Below the pieces are notes generated by a model. The model did no database searches and had not been told where the DNA came from. It worked only from the letters and a program-made list of their open reading frames with translations. DNA of 64,000 nucleotides from Melitaea cinxia (taxonomy: Eukaryota > Arthropoda > Insecta > Lepidoptera > Nymphalidae). Of the stretch, positions 1 through 10,258 are shown piece after piece (the first letter of the stretch is position 1; each line of letters begins with the position of its first letter). Both the position numbers and the translations under genes were made by a program. The DNA lies in assembly GCF_905220565.1 (NCBI RefSeq), contig NC_059418.1, positions 8,919,441-8,983,440 on the forward strand, given 5' to 3'.

Positions 1-549
1 ATGTTTATTTTGAATTTAAAAGAAGGAGAAGTTTGAATGTCTGATTTATGCTACGGCAAGGGGAAGAGACTACTGAACTTGTAGCTCTGTAGATCTTAAA
101 ATGTCTAGTTGGTATGACTCAACGTCAAGAGTATCAAAGTAAAATATAATTACCAAAAATCTGTAGTAAATCCTGGGATCTGTAAAACTATACTAGTGGA
201 TATAGTAAGAGTAACTCTGAGAGTCTCTTGTTGTTAAAATCTTGACACTTAACAATTAAAGTCTAAGATTGACAAATAACTGAATGTAGATTGGATTTGA
301 TATAACATTTGTATGACAGTAATCCGCTCGTGGAATCAATCACACAACACCGCGCATCTCATCAAGGTAGACCGCAAGAGCAACAGAAATTAAAATATTA
401 TATCGCGCTGTGTTTGCTTTAGCTAATTGGAACGCGACGTCGCCTGCGGCGATATAGTGATGTCTTCCGTACAGTTTATCGATATGCAAATCGATTTATT
501 TTCTTATAATTATTTATCTATCTTTCAGTTACAGTAAAAAATAAATAAA
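1..549. other. No gene seen; GC-richer stretch before a candidate exon
   Basis: No long reading frame and no repeat that I recognise. Positions 330-470 are richer in CG dinucleotides than the surrounding AT-rich DNA, which would suit a promoter region for the candidate exon at 550, but I see no clear core promoter. Confidence 0.3.
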
Positions 550-624
550 ATGGCCCATACGTTTTCTAGATCTACAGCCATAGTGAGGTTTATAGATGAA
601 GATGATGAGGAAATGACTGAGATG
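550..624 (+). CDS. Candidate first coding exon of an unidentified gene (weak)
   Basis: An ATG preceded by an A-rich context (ATAAATAAA) opens a 25-codon frame that runs in phase to the splice-donor-like GTAGGT at 625. The peptide starts MAHTFSRS and becomes acidic (DEDDEEMTEM). I do not recognise the protein. If real, it would be exon 1 of a gene whose first intron contains much or all of this repeat-rich window, since no continuation is visible nearby. The evidence is only frame, start context and donor, so a chance match is quite possible. Confidence 0.25.
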
Positions 625-1260
625 GTAGGTTGTCTATACACAAAATTTTTTTGCATTTGTTTGATAATTCTTTATTCATACACGCTCTTAAGATGAGCTG
701 ATATAAAGCTGGCATACACATTTTATCTAACAAGCTCAATGAAATGGATGATAATGTGAATGGAGTCACGCGTACAGACAGATCATACAGAAATATTAAT
801 AAATACGATCTTAAATATATAACTTACTTTACTAGCTAGAAATAGAACTTTCTCGATTTACAATTCTACTAATTCTATTATAGAAGAGAAATGACTCTAT
901 AAGTGAAAGACTAACGAAAAATGAGTTTAATAAGTATATTTTAATGAACACTATTTCAAGTCCGAGTATAATCTCAGTTATCGAAAGAAAGAAAGAAAGA
1001 AAGAAAAAAACGTTTATTTGATCACAAACCAGAGACAAGAACAATAGTTTAAAATGACTATACAAAGCAACATACACATACTACTCTTACACACTCCAAA
1101 CCATCGCGTGCCTCAGGAATGCGCCAAATTGGTTCGGTTCGGCATTAGTCAGATTGCCATAGTAAAAATGGTACCTGACACCGGTTTTCAACCAAACCAT
1201 AAGGTCGAGTACGTCACTGACGTCAGTTGCCTACCAATAAAATCTATTAAATCTAAATAA

Positions 1261-1292
<32 letters not shown>

Positions 1293-1296
1293 AAAC

Positions 1297-1442
1297 AAAA
1301 GTTACGTAACAAATCAGAAGTTATACAACCACCACCAAAACATATACACAGTTATACCACCACCACACACGTACAACGTAACAAATCAGAAATTATACAA
1401 CCACCACCAAAAACATATACACAGTTATACCACCACCACACA
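1297..1442. repeat. Two-copy tandem repeat, about 75 bp, in the LINE 3' region
   Basis: The block beginning AACAAATCAGAA and rich in CCACCACC occurs twice, separated by CACACACGTACAACGT. It lies in the 3' noncoding part of the LINE, next to an AATA-type simple repeat. Confidence 0.75.
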
Positions 1443-1509
1443 CATAAACACGTACTATATTTATATAGAGGACCAAATACAAGCATAAGTAAAGACTAGA
1501 TAGTATAAG

Positions 1510-3184
1510 TTATGTGGCTGAGGCGTTTGCGATTATATCCATTGTCTGTTGCTCGACAACAAGGAACTGCTTCAAACATCGTCGGAACGTATCTACGGTA
1601 TTGAGATCCCTTATCGGCGGCGGCAAGTCATTCCAGACCTTCGCCGCAGAGTAGCGAAATGTTCCTTTAAACGCTGCAGTTTTGTGTGATATGTATCGAA
1701 AGTTGCTGCGAGCACTGTCTGCGCGCAGTGAGCCAGCTCAACTTCTCATACAGATATGGCGGAACCCTATATTTAATGACTCCAAACAGTAGACACGCAA
1801 GGTGGTATTTGCGCCGCGCCCTCATTTTAAAAACCGATCGATTATTCAAAAAAGGCGTGACATGGGTTCTGAATGGAATGGAGTAACAAAACCGAGCGCA
1901 TGCGTTTTGAACTCTCTGGATCAGTTTACCTGTTCGAGCCAATAAACGAGGTCCGTAAACCATGTCACCATAATTCAATTTCGACAGTACCAGAGCTTCT
2001 ACTAACTGTTCTCGCAGCTCCTCAGAGAGAAAAGGTCTTATCTTATAAAGTACCCTGAGACGATAAAAACAGTTACGTACTGACTCGGCCACGTGTTTCT
2101 CATACCTAAGGTGTCTGTCTATCAGTAGTCCTAGATTTCTGGCTTTGTCAACTCTGTCAATAGGCTTCCCCAATAACATTATATTGAGCGATGGCGGCAA
2201 TTTTTCAATCTGCTTCTGGGCTCCAAAAACCATATATTTCGTTTTTGGGGGATTCAAAAACAAGCCGTTTCTCTCCGACCATACAGAAATTCGGTCCAAG
2301 TCATCATTCAAATCCTTTACTGCCCTCTCATGATCTTTAACGTTGAAGGATATGTATAGTTGCACATCGTCTGCATATATGTGATAGCTGGATTTTTGGA
2401 AGCAATCAGTTATATCTGCGCAGTACAAATTAAACAAAATCGGTCCCAAAATGGACCCCTGTGGTACACCCCTCTTCAACGGTGCCAAGACGGATGATTT
2501 AGTCCTCCCATCACCAAGTTTTAGTTCTACAAGTTGTTTTCTATTTGTTAGATAGCTATCAAACCATCGCACAGCTGCATTATCAAAACCAAAATAATTC
2601 AGCTTAGAGAGGAGTAAAGGCACATTGATTGAGTCAAACGCCCGGGAGAAGTCCAACAAGACAAGCAATGTGCACATCCCTTTGTCCTGGGCAGCCAAGA
2701 TATTGTCAGTTACGTCCAGTAACGCAGTGGCAGTACTTCGGTGCTTCCTAAACCCAGACTGAAATGATGGCAAGATGTCATTTGTCTCCAGGTAATGCGT
2801 CAACTGCTGGCAAATGACTTTTTCAAGTACCTTTGAAAGACAAGGCAAGACACTTATCGGCCTGAGATCTTTAACATCTACAGTCATTTTTTTTGGTATC
2901 AGACGAACCACAGCAATCTTCCACAAATCAGGGAATGTAGATGTCGCTATCGAACAATTCACGATTGCGGTGATAGCCTCTAAGGAGTTTGGCAGTGTCA
3001 ATAATAACATACTTAAAGTAATATGGTCATACCCTTCAGCAATTATTTTTAGCTTATAGATATCGATGAACTGACTCGTAGCATCCCTTATATCTTGTTT
3101 AAATATTAATGCGGACGACAAAGGGTTGGTGAGGCCGGCGGTTCCTTTGTTGAGGGTGGGAGTGCACCGAGTATAACTCCACAA
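1510..3184 (-). pseudogene. Reverse transcriptase of the LINE, frameshifted near its C-terminus
   Basis: A 505-residue open stretch (1667-3184) has the fingers and palm motifs of a non-LTR reverse transcriptase: DLRPISVLPCLSKVLEK, SGFRKHRSTATALL, LLDFSRAFDSI (first catalytic Asp), GVPQGSILGPILFNLY, and IYADDVQLY with the catalytic YADD. The thumb follows (SKLNYGDMVYG). The frame stops at 1667, but another minus-strand frame continues with FKGTFRYSAAKVWNDLPPPI, typical of the C-terminus of CR1/Jockey-group RTs, to a stop at 1510. A frameshift near 1670-1690 therefore broke the gene. The start at 3184 is only the first Met; the real N-terminus and endonuclease are missing. The protein would have driven target-primed reverse transcription. 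Confidence 0.85.
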
Positions 3185-3314
3185 GTATAAAAGATTAGGA
3201 TTTTTAACGAGCGTTGGGTATCACACAGTGTAAAATAGTTCGTAATTTCTTCAATGTTTGTTAACAGAATAACCTGTTACATTTTCATTTTAAGTATAGA
3301 TTATATGTTGATTT

Positions 3315-3545
3315 CAAAATTTGAAAACCATTGTTACATTTTGTAAAATGCTCTAATCGTTTTCATTTTTGTATTTAAACTTTTATTGACAATAGATTTG
3401 TTTGTTACAGGTACGTTTGAAATCAAAAGAACAACATGTAGGTAAGAAACTAAAGAAAACACATTCAAGACAGACGGTCGAGTGGACGACACACGTGACA
3501 CGTCACCGACATTCGTGAACAAAGAAACTAAAACCCGACTTCGAA
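3315..3545. repeat. Duplicated block shared with 46919-47155
   Basis: Nearly colinear with 46919-47155 (TTGAAAACCATTGTTACA, TTGACAATAGAT, GACACACGTGACACGTCACC). In the other copy a piggyBac-type element sits at the TTAA that corresponds to about 3310 here, so this is the unoccupied paralogue. It contains the candidate micro-exon at 3411-3441. Confidence 0.75.
3411..3441 (+). other. Possible micro-exon-like segment (acceptor and donor)
   Basis: A pyrimidine-rich tract ending TTACAG precedes 31 nt that end at GTAAGAAAC. The same arrangement recurs at 47017-47047 and, more diverged, at 31518-31544. The splice-like flanks are conserved, but no gene structure connects them. Confidence 0.25.
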
Positions 3546-3904
3546 AACAGTGACAATTTTATTATATATTTACATATGTATTTACAAGTATTTATATAAT
3601 AATGATTTGTAATACAGTGTAATATTACTGGAGTAACGACATAAATAAAGTTTCATTATAACTTCTAATTTATCATTTTACCCTAATATTCAATGGAATT
3701 TTTCCTTGTTCCGCTTCAAATTAACGTTAACTTAGCAGATGTTAAAACAGTACCTTCGTTTTACTGACAAAAAGAAATTAAATTATCTTAAAAAACTTTT
3801 CCTTTCACTGTAAAAGAATACTAACCGTAATTAATAAGTCATTTTAATACCTATTCATGATTCTGTAAAGACTGTTATATTATTATGGGGCCCGAGAAAA
3901 ACGA

Positions 3905-4250
3905 CGACTTTCAGAATATTACAGAATCAACGTACATTTTCAACAACAACGTTCATTATCAACTCGTAGTGTAGTCTCGAATAGAATATACTTGATTGCA
4001 CGCCACTTAAGAAAGATTTACATAAAACAGTTATTTAAACATAGAGATAGTAATGTACAAAGGCGGTCTTATTGCTTAGTAGCGACCTCTCGAAGAGAAC
4101 CTTTAGAAAAACGAAAATATGCATTGAAAAGGTAGCTGTAGCAGCGTAATTATGTGTATTATTTTTGCAGATAAACATTATGTCTGTAAACATGATGCAT
4201 TTTCATTACCTAGAAAAAAACCATACATGATACATACACATATATATGTA
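3905..4250. repeat. Duplicated block shared with 58294-58600
   Basis: The stretch with CGTTCATTATCAACTCGTAG, a run of shared sequence through ACAGTTATTTAAACATAG, and TTTTCATTACCTAGA recurs at 58310-58575. There an R-family repeat is inserted immediately after CCTAGA. The comparison gives an empty-site boundary for the R family. No coding potential seen. Confidence 0.75.
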
Positions 4251-4401
4251 TAACCAATATATCAAGCACAGTCAATATTGGATGTACTGGTATGTTTCTA
4301 CTTGTTACTAGATGGCACTCATCGTTGGTTGCTTATTTTGAATCGCGGTAACGAGATTTTCGTTTTTATATATAAAGTTGGTTACGACCACTTCGAAAAT
4401 T

Positions 4402-4453
4402 GAAAATTTCGTGAAGTTCGTAACGCAAGTGTTATCACCTTCACCCAATTTTC
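4402..4453 (+). ncRNA. Hairpin RNA unit A1
   Basis: Distal box GATGGCACTCAT 4311-4322, 18 bp, PSE-like box AATCGCGGTAACGAGAT 4341-4357, 11 bp, TATATAAAG 4369-4377. The hairpin foot lies 33 nt from the TATA edge. Stem: GAAAATT/AATTTTC (outer), GTGAAG/CTTCAC (variable middle), GTAAC/GTTAT (apical, including a G-U pair), loop GCAAGT. TTTT at 4449-4452 could terminate pol III transcription. Expression and function are unknown. Confidence 0.65.
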
Positions 4454-4559
4454 GCAAATATTTAAATTATAAACTTCAAAACAAATATTCAACGTCGTCA
4501 CAGACGACACTTACAGACGACAGTTACTAATACTGGATCGCTGTGAGAAGAATAATCAA

Positions 4560-5100
4560 CTTCGGTCGCGTGAACAAGACGTGCGCAGATAATGTCGTAA
4601 TATCGAGCTTCGCAAATAAAAAATAATAAACATAGTAAATATCCCGTTTTAAATAGTTTTATTAATGAAAATAACCATGTTAATTTAAAATCGTGTATAA
4701 AAATATTAATTTTCATCTTATATCTTAAATTTCACAACAACAGTCTAATATTCCGTCTCAAACTTAACAGATGTTAAAATAATACCTTATTTTTTACTGA
4801 TAAAATATAAATAAAAACTTTTAAGAAACTTTACCAATTTTTTTGTAAAAAAATACGAACCGAAATTAATTATTCATTATAATACATATTCATGATACCA
4901 TAAAGCCTGTTATCTTATTACGGGGCCCGCAAAGAAAACGACGATTTTCAGGATATTACGAGATTAACATACATTTTAAATCTAGAAGTAGTTGGTTGTT
5001 ACAAACATAGAATAAATGTTTTTAAATGCGACTTATAATTGAAAATAACTCTTAACTGGTCGTTTGTCATGAAAATTGTACAAATTGAATGTTCGGTGTG
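4560..5100. repeat. Spacer block duplicated at 57115-57640
   Basis: Noncoding DNA between A1 and D2. CGGTCGCGTGAACAAGACG, CTCAAACTTAACAGATGTTA and ACGGGGCCCGCAAAGAAAAC recur in order at 57.1-57.6 kb before D3. The surrounding hairpin units were therefore copied as part of a larger block. Confidence 0.75.
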
Positions 5101-5213
5101 AGTTTCTACTTGTTGATAGACGGCGTTCATCATGGATTACTAATATTGAATCGCGCTGGCAAGATTTTTGTGTTTAAGTTATATATAAAGCTATTTACAA
5201 TAATTTCGTTAAA

Positions 5214-5273
5214 CAGCACTTAGGACCTTGCGAGTGTATGGTTACAACGTTACCCACAATGTCGTAAGTTCTG
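5214..5273 (+). ncRNA. Hairpin RNA unit D2
   Basis: PSE-like AATCGCGCTGGCAAGAT 5149-5165 and TATATAAAG 5182-5190 (16 bp apart here). The foot is 32 nt from the TATA edge. Stem CAGCACTTA/TAAGTTCTG has one mismatch. The apex carries GGTTACAACGTTACC. TTTT follows at 5279-5282. Sister D3 has CAGAACCTAG/CTAGGTTCTG, a compensated T-A to C-G change. The distal box reads GACGGCGTTCAT. Confidence 0.6.
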
Positions 5274-5621
5274 TTTGATTTTGAACAATTTTAACAAAAC
5301 TTTCAACAATTTTATATCACCGTGCACTCGTAGTTGTAACAAACATTGTCACTAGAACATCGTCGTGTGTAACACACACAGTGCCAGACATTTACTCTCT
5401 CGCATCCGCGGAACGTGCCTGAGTGTTGTAACATTATGATCTTAATTTGATATTTTAAATGGTTGTTTAATTACTTTGCTTTTACATAAAACTGACTTGA
5501 CATTATTTATTTATTGTAACGTTAAAAATAATGAACGTAATGATGTGATGAGATTGTCGTTACTATTAGATGTATACATCTAGATATAAACCATGTTATT
5601 CATAATTTCGTACCTCGTCAC

Positions 5622-5806
5622 CATGCCTCGGAGAGCACGTTCAGCCGTCGGTAATGGTTGTTATCGTAAATACCTGATAGCGATCGTTGTTCATAGAAGG
5701 GAACATATCCACCCGCACCCGCAGTGGAACGGCGTTGTGTATTAAGCTCCAATCCTTCTCCTACATGGAAAAAGAGGCCTATGCCCACCACCAGTGGGAT
5801 ATTACA
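5622..5806 (+). mobile_element. tRNA-derived SINE fragment, 5' truncated
   Basis: This is the body and tail of the same SINE that is complete at 6763-7106, in the opposite orientation. Shared blocks include CCTCGGAGAGCACGTT, GCCGTCGGT, TGATAGCGATCGTT and CTTCTCCTACATGG. The tRNA-like head with A and B boxes is missing. Confidence 0.8.
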
Positions 5807-6153
5807 GACTGTATTCATTTATAATTCACGAAGATTTAATTACTGGATCGATATTTTCTGAGGATGTACTTTAATGGGATCTCTTATAATTGTAAGGAGG
5901 TAGTAGTTTGTTTTTATATATACAACAATATGTCTATACATGTTATGTACGATGTTGCATAAAACTTCGAAGGACTACAGTATTGATGGTTTTATGTGTA
6001 CAGTACATGATGTTTGATATTGTTTCGATTTATTTCGCGGGCTTTGTGTAATTATTTAATTTTTATCTTGTTCCGATTTTTTTAGTTGATTTTCTAATAG
6101 TTGTTTTTCACGCAGGCGGGTTTTAGTTTTTGTTATTATTATTTTATTTAATA

Positions 6154-6325
6154 AACATTATTTCAAGTCCAAGTATAATTTCGATCATCGATGAACCGAC
6201 TCGTAACATCCCGTATATCTTGCTTAAATATGAATTCGGACGGCAAAGGGGTTGGTGAGGCTGGTGGTTAGAGTGTGAGGGTGCACCTGTTTTAACTTCA
6301 CAGGTATACAGGACTTGGTTCTTTA
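6154..6325 (-). mobile_element. Internally deleted fragment of the 0.9-3.2 kb LINE
   Basis: ATTTCAAGTCCAAGTATAAT matches 948-967. After TCGATCATCGATGAACCGAC it matches 3060-3190 (CCGTATATCTTGCTTAAATA, GGTTGGTGAGGC). The join falls at a short shared ATCGA, suggesting a microhomology deletion. It is not coding. Confidence 0.7.
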
Positions 6326-6518
6326 CCGTGTTGGATTTTATAGTAAGAAAATTGTTCCTACCATTCGATTTATACGTCTGCCGACAAAAACTTGGGGGTT
6401 TTGAATATTTTTAGAGAGACGACTTAAATAAAGTTTCATTACAACTTCTAATTATTTTCCATAAAGATTGTAATGTAGCCATATAAGATCAAATGTGTGC
6501 TGCGGTCAAAAACCAGCC

Positions 6519-6652
6519 AGCCCAGCGTGCTGAATATGGGCAAGACGCGTAAGTTCACGCCATTTTTGGCGTCAATTTATGAAGGCCTGTCTCCAGCAGT
6601 TGACTGCGATAGGCTGACGTGATGTGGTGATGATGATAATGATGATGATGAT
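6519..6652 (+). mobile_element. Lepidopteran retroelement 3' end with GAT-rich tail
   Basis: Contains CACGCCATTTTTGGCGTC, GCCTGTCTCCAGCAGTTGAC, TGCGATAGGCTGA and a (GAT)n tail at 6630-6652. The family recurs at 10165-10258, 18535-23195 (interrupted), 38917-39280 (reverse) and 63776-63925. Confidence 0.75.
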
Positions 6653-6762
6653 AACATTTATATACTAACGAGTCAAATGACGCAACACAGCGAATATTAT
6701 CTCTGCCTCCTGCGATGAGCTATATTAGTCGAGTTATTTTAGGTAAATCATGTGAACAGGTA

Positions 6763-7106
6763 CGCTTCAGCCTTAAATATCCCACTACTGGCCATAGGCC
6801 TCTTTCCCCATGTAGGAGAAGGATCAGAGCTTAATCCACCACGCTGCTCCAATGCGGGTTGGCGGATATATTCCCTACTATGAATAACGATCGCTATCAG
6901 GTGTACATGATAACAACCGGGACCGACGGCTTAACGTGCTCTCCGAGGCACGGTGGGAAGACCCACAAGGACTGCATCAACACCCAGACTACGGCAAACA
7001 CCTGTATGGCCAATACAAATGTTTGTCATATGCGGGAATCGAACCCGCAACCGCCAAGCGCAACAGGTACAATCCATGGCTGTAACCGTTGCGCCAACGC
7101 GGCGGC
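6763..7106 (-). mobile_element. Full-length tRNA-derived SINE with 11-bp target duplication
   Basis: On the minus strand the element starts at 7106 with an A-box-like TTGGCGCAACGGTTACAG and a B box GGGTTCGATTCCCGC, the internal pol III promoter of a tRNA-derived SINE. The body and a GGCCTATGGCCAGTAGTGGG tail region follow. It is flanked by identical GTGAACAGGTA at 6752-6762 and 7107-7117. A chance 83-codon frame inside it is not a gene. Confidence 0.85.
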
Positions 7107-7172
7107 GTGAACAGGTAATTCGTCACGAATAGCGTCTCATGTCAAGCGTCTTATGTAAGTAAATATATTATG

Positions 7173-7207
7173 GTTCCGTTTCTCCTACATGGTGATAGGG
7201 GACGGAA
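7173..7207 (-). ncRNA. Second-class (F-type) hairpin downstream of B1
   Basis: A compact stem closes TTCCGT against ACGGAA, with CCTA/TAGG inside. Homologous hairpins sit at the same place beyond B2 (15146-15181), B3 (33447-33482) and B4 (42409-42444). No promoter of its own was recognised, so it may be a read-through structure or the remains of a palindromic repeat. Confidence 0.4.
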
Positions 7208-7240
7208 TTAGAAAAATTGATTTGTCTCGTTAAAAACTAT

Positions 7241-7287
7241 TAGCGCTAGCTACAGAGCTAACTAAAACGTTAACTGTGCTAACGCTA
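7241..7287 (-). ncRNA. Hairpin RNA unit B1, promoter split by an insertion
   Basis: The stem pairs TAGCGTTAGC with GCTAGCGCTA (with an ACAG/CTGT extension). The TATA-like GTTTATAGT lies at 7313-7321, 34 nt from the foot. TTTTT follows on the minus strand (7232-7236). In B2-B4 the PSE-like box is 12-13 bp beyond the TATA box. Here it lies at 8933-8949, pushed about 1.6 kb away by the insertion at 7327-8912, so this copy is probably silent. Confidence 0.55.
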
Positions 7288-7324
7288 GCAAAGCAAGACA
7301 TTCTCATAATCGACTATAAACACA

Positions 7325-8060
7325 AAAAAAACTTTTTAAGTTAAACGGTTTTATGTTAAACATACATTGCAATGTTTAAGATAAATGTACTAAAAACCAA
7401 AAAATAATAAAATAGATACAGTCGTGGGAATTATAAACATATGCATAGACTAGACTAAAATAAAACCGTGGGGCACGTCAATTGTCTACAATCGTTGATT
7501 AAAATGTTTGTTTTGTAATGTTACACTATAATTAGGCAGTTGTTCAACCGACAACGATGGACGTGTGATAAGTAGGGCTAGAATGTGGAAACAAGCTAGC
7601 AAGCTCGATTATAAGCGAGTTTTAGGGTTTCATAGTGGTGAGCGAGTAGTACTTTTATCATATGTTTTGTCGATTAAAGACAAACTACGAGCAGTGAAAC
7701 GATTCCTCGCCAGCCAGCAGTGTGAATGTCCAACGATAAACTAGTTGAAACATCTCTTTTATTTACATGGAGTGTATAACTATTGGAATTTCCATGAGCA
7801 AGAAAATAGTAAGTAATTTCCTCACCGTCTGCGGGCCAACTGCCTATTTTAACGACGAATTAAACGATTCTTCTATCGCACATTAAGTCGATAATTTGTA
7901 GACAATTGACGTGCCCCACGGTTTTATTTTAGTCTAGTCTATGCATATGTTTATAATTCCCACGACTGTATCTATTTTATTATTTTTTGGTTTTTAGTAC
8001 ATTTATCTTAAACATTGCAATGTATGTTTAACATAAAACCGTTTAACTTAAAAAGTTTTT
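7325..8060. repeat. Long inverted repeat (arms about 165 bp)
   Basis: The left arm includes GGCACGTCAATTGTCTACA (to about 7490). The right arm starts TGTAGACAATTGACGTGCC (7894). The match continues outward through CATATGCATAGACTAGACTA and TTAAACGGTTTTATGTTAAA with few differences. The loop of about 400 bp is unique. Confidence 0.85.
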
Positions 8061-8912
8061 TTACCTATTTTTATTTTCTAGTTTTTAGTTTTTATTTCGC
8101 ATTCTGTTTAATTCATTTAGTGCTTCATTATTGCAAGGCCCATCTTAAATATTGAGGTTGTATAGTGCACTGTATTCTTCTTGTCAAGCCCTTTTATTTG
8201 ATACCCATATTGGTGGGATTGATAAAAAATTGTTATCAGACATTTGGTAGCGGCGGCCAGCTTAGATTTCAATTTTGCATAGTAAATTGTATTCTACTTG
8301 TTGAGACCTTTCATTTGATACCCATGTTGATGGGATTGATAAAACCTAAGTTATCCGCCATTTTGTAGAGGCCGCCATCTTGGATTTTAATTTTATATAG
8401 TACATTGATTATACTGGTTGAGCACTTTCATTTGATACCCATATTGATGCGATCGATAAAACCTACGTTATCCGCCATTTTGTAGCGGCCGCCATCTTGT
8501 ATTTCAATTTTTTATAGTATATTGTATTTTGCTTGTTGAGCCCTTTCATTTGATACCCATATTGATGGGATTGATAAAACCTACGTTATCCGCCATTTTG
8601 TAGCGGCCGCCATCTTGGATTTCAATTTTTTATAGTATATTGTATTCTGCTTGTTGAGCCCTTTCATTTGATACCCATATTGATGGGATTAATAAAACAT
8701 AAATTATCCGCCATTTTGTAGCGGCGGCCATCTTGAATTTATAATGATAATGAATAAACATAATTGTATTGTCACCAAAATCCAAAGTGTATACAAAATT
8801 TCAGATTAATCGGTTGACAGGAAGAGGGTGAAATTTGAATTACTAAATTTGACCCAAGAATAAATAATAAAAAATAAATAAAACAAACGGGGTGAGCTAA
8901 ATAAAACCGTTT
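7327..8912. mobile_element. Foldback/tandem-repeat transposon inserted in B1
   Basis: Intact B2-B4 read continuously from CTATAAACACA into ATAATAAAAACCTTGCC; here about 1.6 kb intervenes. It begins ACTTTTTAAGTTAAACGG and ends with AAATAAAACCGTTTAA, so the ends are inverted (TTAAACGGTTTTAT). Inside are two long inverted arms of about 165 bp (7325-7490 and 7894-8060) and a five-copy tandem array. No coding frame is present, so it is non-autonomous and its superfamily is unassigned. Confidence 0.7.
8160..8745. repeat. Tandem array, five units of about 117-118 bp
   Basis: The phrase CTTTCATTTGATACCCAT (with variants) recurs at 8191, 8308, 8425, 8543 and 8661. Each unit also has TTATCCGCCATTTTGTAG and GCGGCCGCCATCTTG. 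The array sits within the insertion that splits unit B1. Confidence 0.9.
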
Positions 8913-9150
8913 AATAATAAAAACCTTGCCAACGCGATTTATAGCTTAACGAGTGCCACCTGTTACCAAGTAGAAACATACACGGTACATTCGCTTTGTT
9001 TCATCGGTCTAGCTTTGCTCGAACCATGAGCGCCATCTATCAACAAGTTACAACATACAACAAACATGTAAGTCTGTATGTATGGTCTGTTACGAGTAAT
9101 GAATCGTGTTGTTAAGATTTTATTCCTTCTATGTAAAGTCAGTTACGATA

Positions 9151-9235
9151 CTTTTGACAGCGGGAGAACGGTCTCGTTCGTGTACCGCTTACCAGATGGT
9201 TTCGATCTCTCATTTTTGATAAACTCCCGCACAAG
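9151..9235 (+). ncRNA. Hairpin RNA unit C1 (partly degenerate)
   Basis: PSE-like AATCGTGTTGTTAAGAT 9102-9118, 11 bp, TATGTAAAG 9130-9138. The long hairpin opens CTTTTGACAGCGGGAGAACG and closes CCCGCACAAG. The inner arm has been altered by ACCAGATGGTTTCGATC and pairs less well than in C2. TTTTT occurs near 9213. B1, on the opposite strand upstream, is its divergent partner. Confidence 0.45.
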
Positions 9236-9404
9236 TTGAAACTAATTACACATTTCTAATAGTAATTAATAAAGTAATAAATGTAAGTTATTGAGGTTAC
9301 CCGCGCAAGACACGTGTTAATTAACTCAAGTGTTCCTGACGGTTGTAGCGATTTGTCTTTCATGCAGGAGTCAGACTTGTACTTCAGTCAATCAATTTTT
9401 ACTA

Positions 9405-9550
9405 TCAGTGTTCCTCTACTATATTGTGCATGTACTATACATATAAATCTTTCTCCTGAATCACTCTAGTTACTAAAGAAAACCGCATCAAAATCCGTTA
9501 CGTAGTTTTAAGGATCTAAGCAAGCGCCTTTGTTTTATACTATGTAATAA
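9405..9550. mobile_element. Fragment of an RTE-like retroelement 3' region
   Basis: AACCGCATCAAAATCCGTTA and TTTGTTTTATACTATGTA match the end of the longer copy at 34128-34850, which sits at the same place downstream of unit C3. The insertion therefore predates duplication of the C block, and this copy has lost its middle. Confidence 0.6.
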
Positions 9551-9825
9551 TATATATTTAAGTTTTTTACAAAAACATGGTTAGTGAATTCTGACGAAAC
9601 AAATGACGCTGACCCTTAGTAACGATTAGAGTGACGTTTTAATAGTGCTTTAAGCTTATTGTAAGATACAGGGATATATGTATCGGTATATACGAGTAGC
9701 AAGGAACAATTTGTTTTCATTTATTATTTTGTAATTATAATTTGAATTTTCTAACAAAAAAAGAATTATTAAAATCGGTTCATAAACGACGAAGTTATCC
9801 CCGAACATACATATAAAAATATTAA

Positions 9826-10115
9826 ATAATTGTGTTTGCTCGCAAACGAAAAAAAACCGACTTCAATTACATCGACGAGTAATACAACGTAGGTCGACGA
9901 AAAAAGCGTCAAGTAAAAACGCATTATTAGATATAACTCGAAAAGTAGTTGTTAGATCTCAAATAAATTTAAATAGGACCAATTAGCATACACCACCTTT
10001 CGATTAAAAAAAAAATTGTCGAAATCGGTCCACCCGGTCAAAAGTTGTGATGTAACATACATAAAAAAATACAGTCGACTTGAGAACCTCCTCCTTCTTT
10101 GGAAGTCGGTTAAAA
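9826..10115 (+). repeat. R-family repeat, short form
   Basis: Starts AATAATTGTGTTTGCTCGC and AACCGACTTCAATTACATCG, and ends CTCCTTCTTTGGAAGTCGG. The inverted CCGACTTC/GAAGTCGG ends mark this abundant family. No coding frame. Confidence 0.75.
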
Positions 10116-10121
10116 ATTAAG

Positions 10122-10127
<6 letters not shown>

Positions 10128-10176
<49 letters not shown>

Positions 10177-10258
10177 GAGTTCACGTTATTTTTGGCGTAA
10201 ACTTGTGGAGGCCTATGTCCAGCAGTGGACTGTATAGGCTGTAATGATGATGATATAT
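10128..10258. repeat. (AT)n tract plus retroelement tail
   Basis: A TA dinucleotide run at about 10130-10172 is followed by GTGGAGGCCTATGTCCAGCA, the 3' end of the GTCCACTGCTGGAC family, ending in a short GAT tail. Confidence 0.75.

Larger units (their letters stand above)
946..3190 (-). mobile_element. Non-LTR retrotransposon copy (CR1/Jockey-like), 5' truncated
   Basis: A LINE remnant read on the minus strand. It holds a decayed reverse-transcriptase frame and a noncoding 3' region with a two-copy tandem repeat and an AATA/AAT-type simple repeat (1256-1290). A second partial copy at 6154-6325 joins a sequence like 946-980 directly to one like 3060-3190, showing that both ends belong to the same element and that the second copy has an internal deletion. 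There is no upstream endonuclease domain, as expected for a 5'-truncated insertion. The exact 3' boundary is uncertain. Confidence 0.7.

Noticed and set aside
1686..3059. Several plus-strand frames of 60-80 codons opposite the reverse transcriptase
   Set aside because: They are antisense shadows of the RT frame.
7020..7060. tRNA gene signal (B box)
   Set aside because: The A and B boxes belong to a SINE with an 11-bp target duplication; no tRNA cloverleaf closes. The same applies to 63035-63112.
6859..7110. 83-codon frame
   Set aside because: It lies wholly inside the tRNA-derived SINE, in antisense.
8160..8745. CRISPR-like regular array
   Set aside because: The units are contiguous 117-bp tandem repeats without unique spacers, in a eukaryotic transposon.
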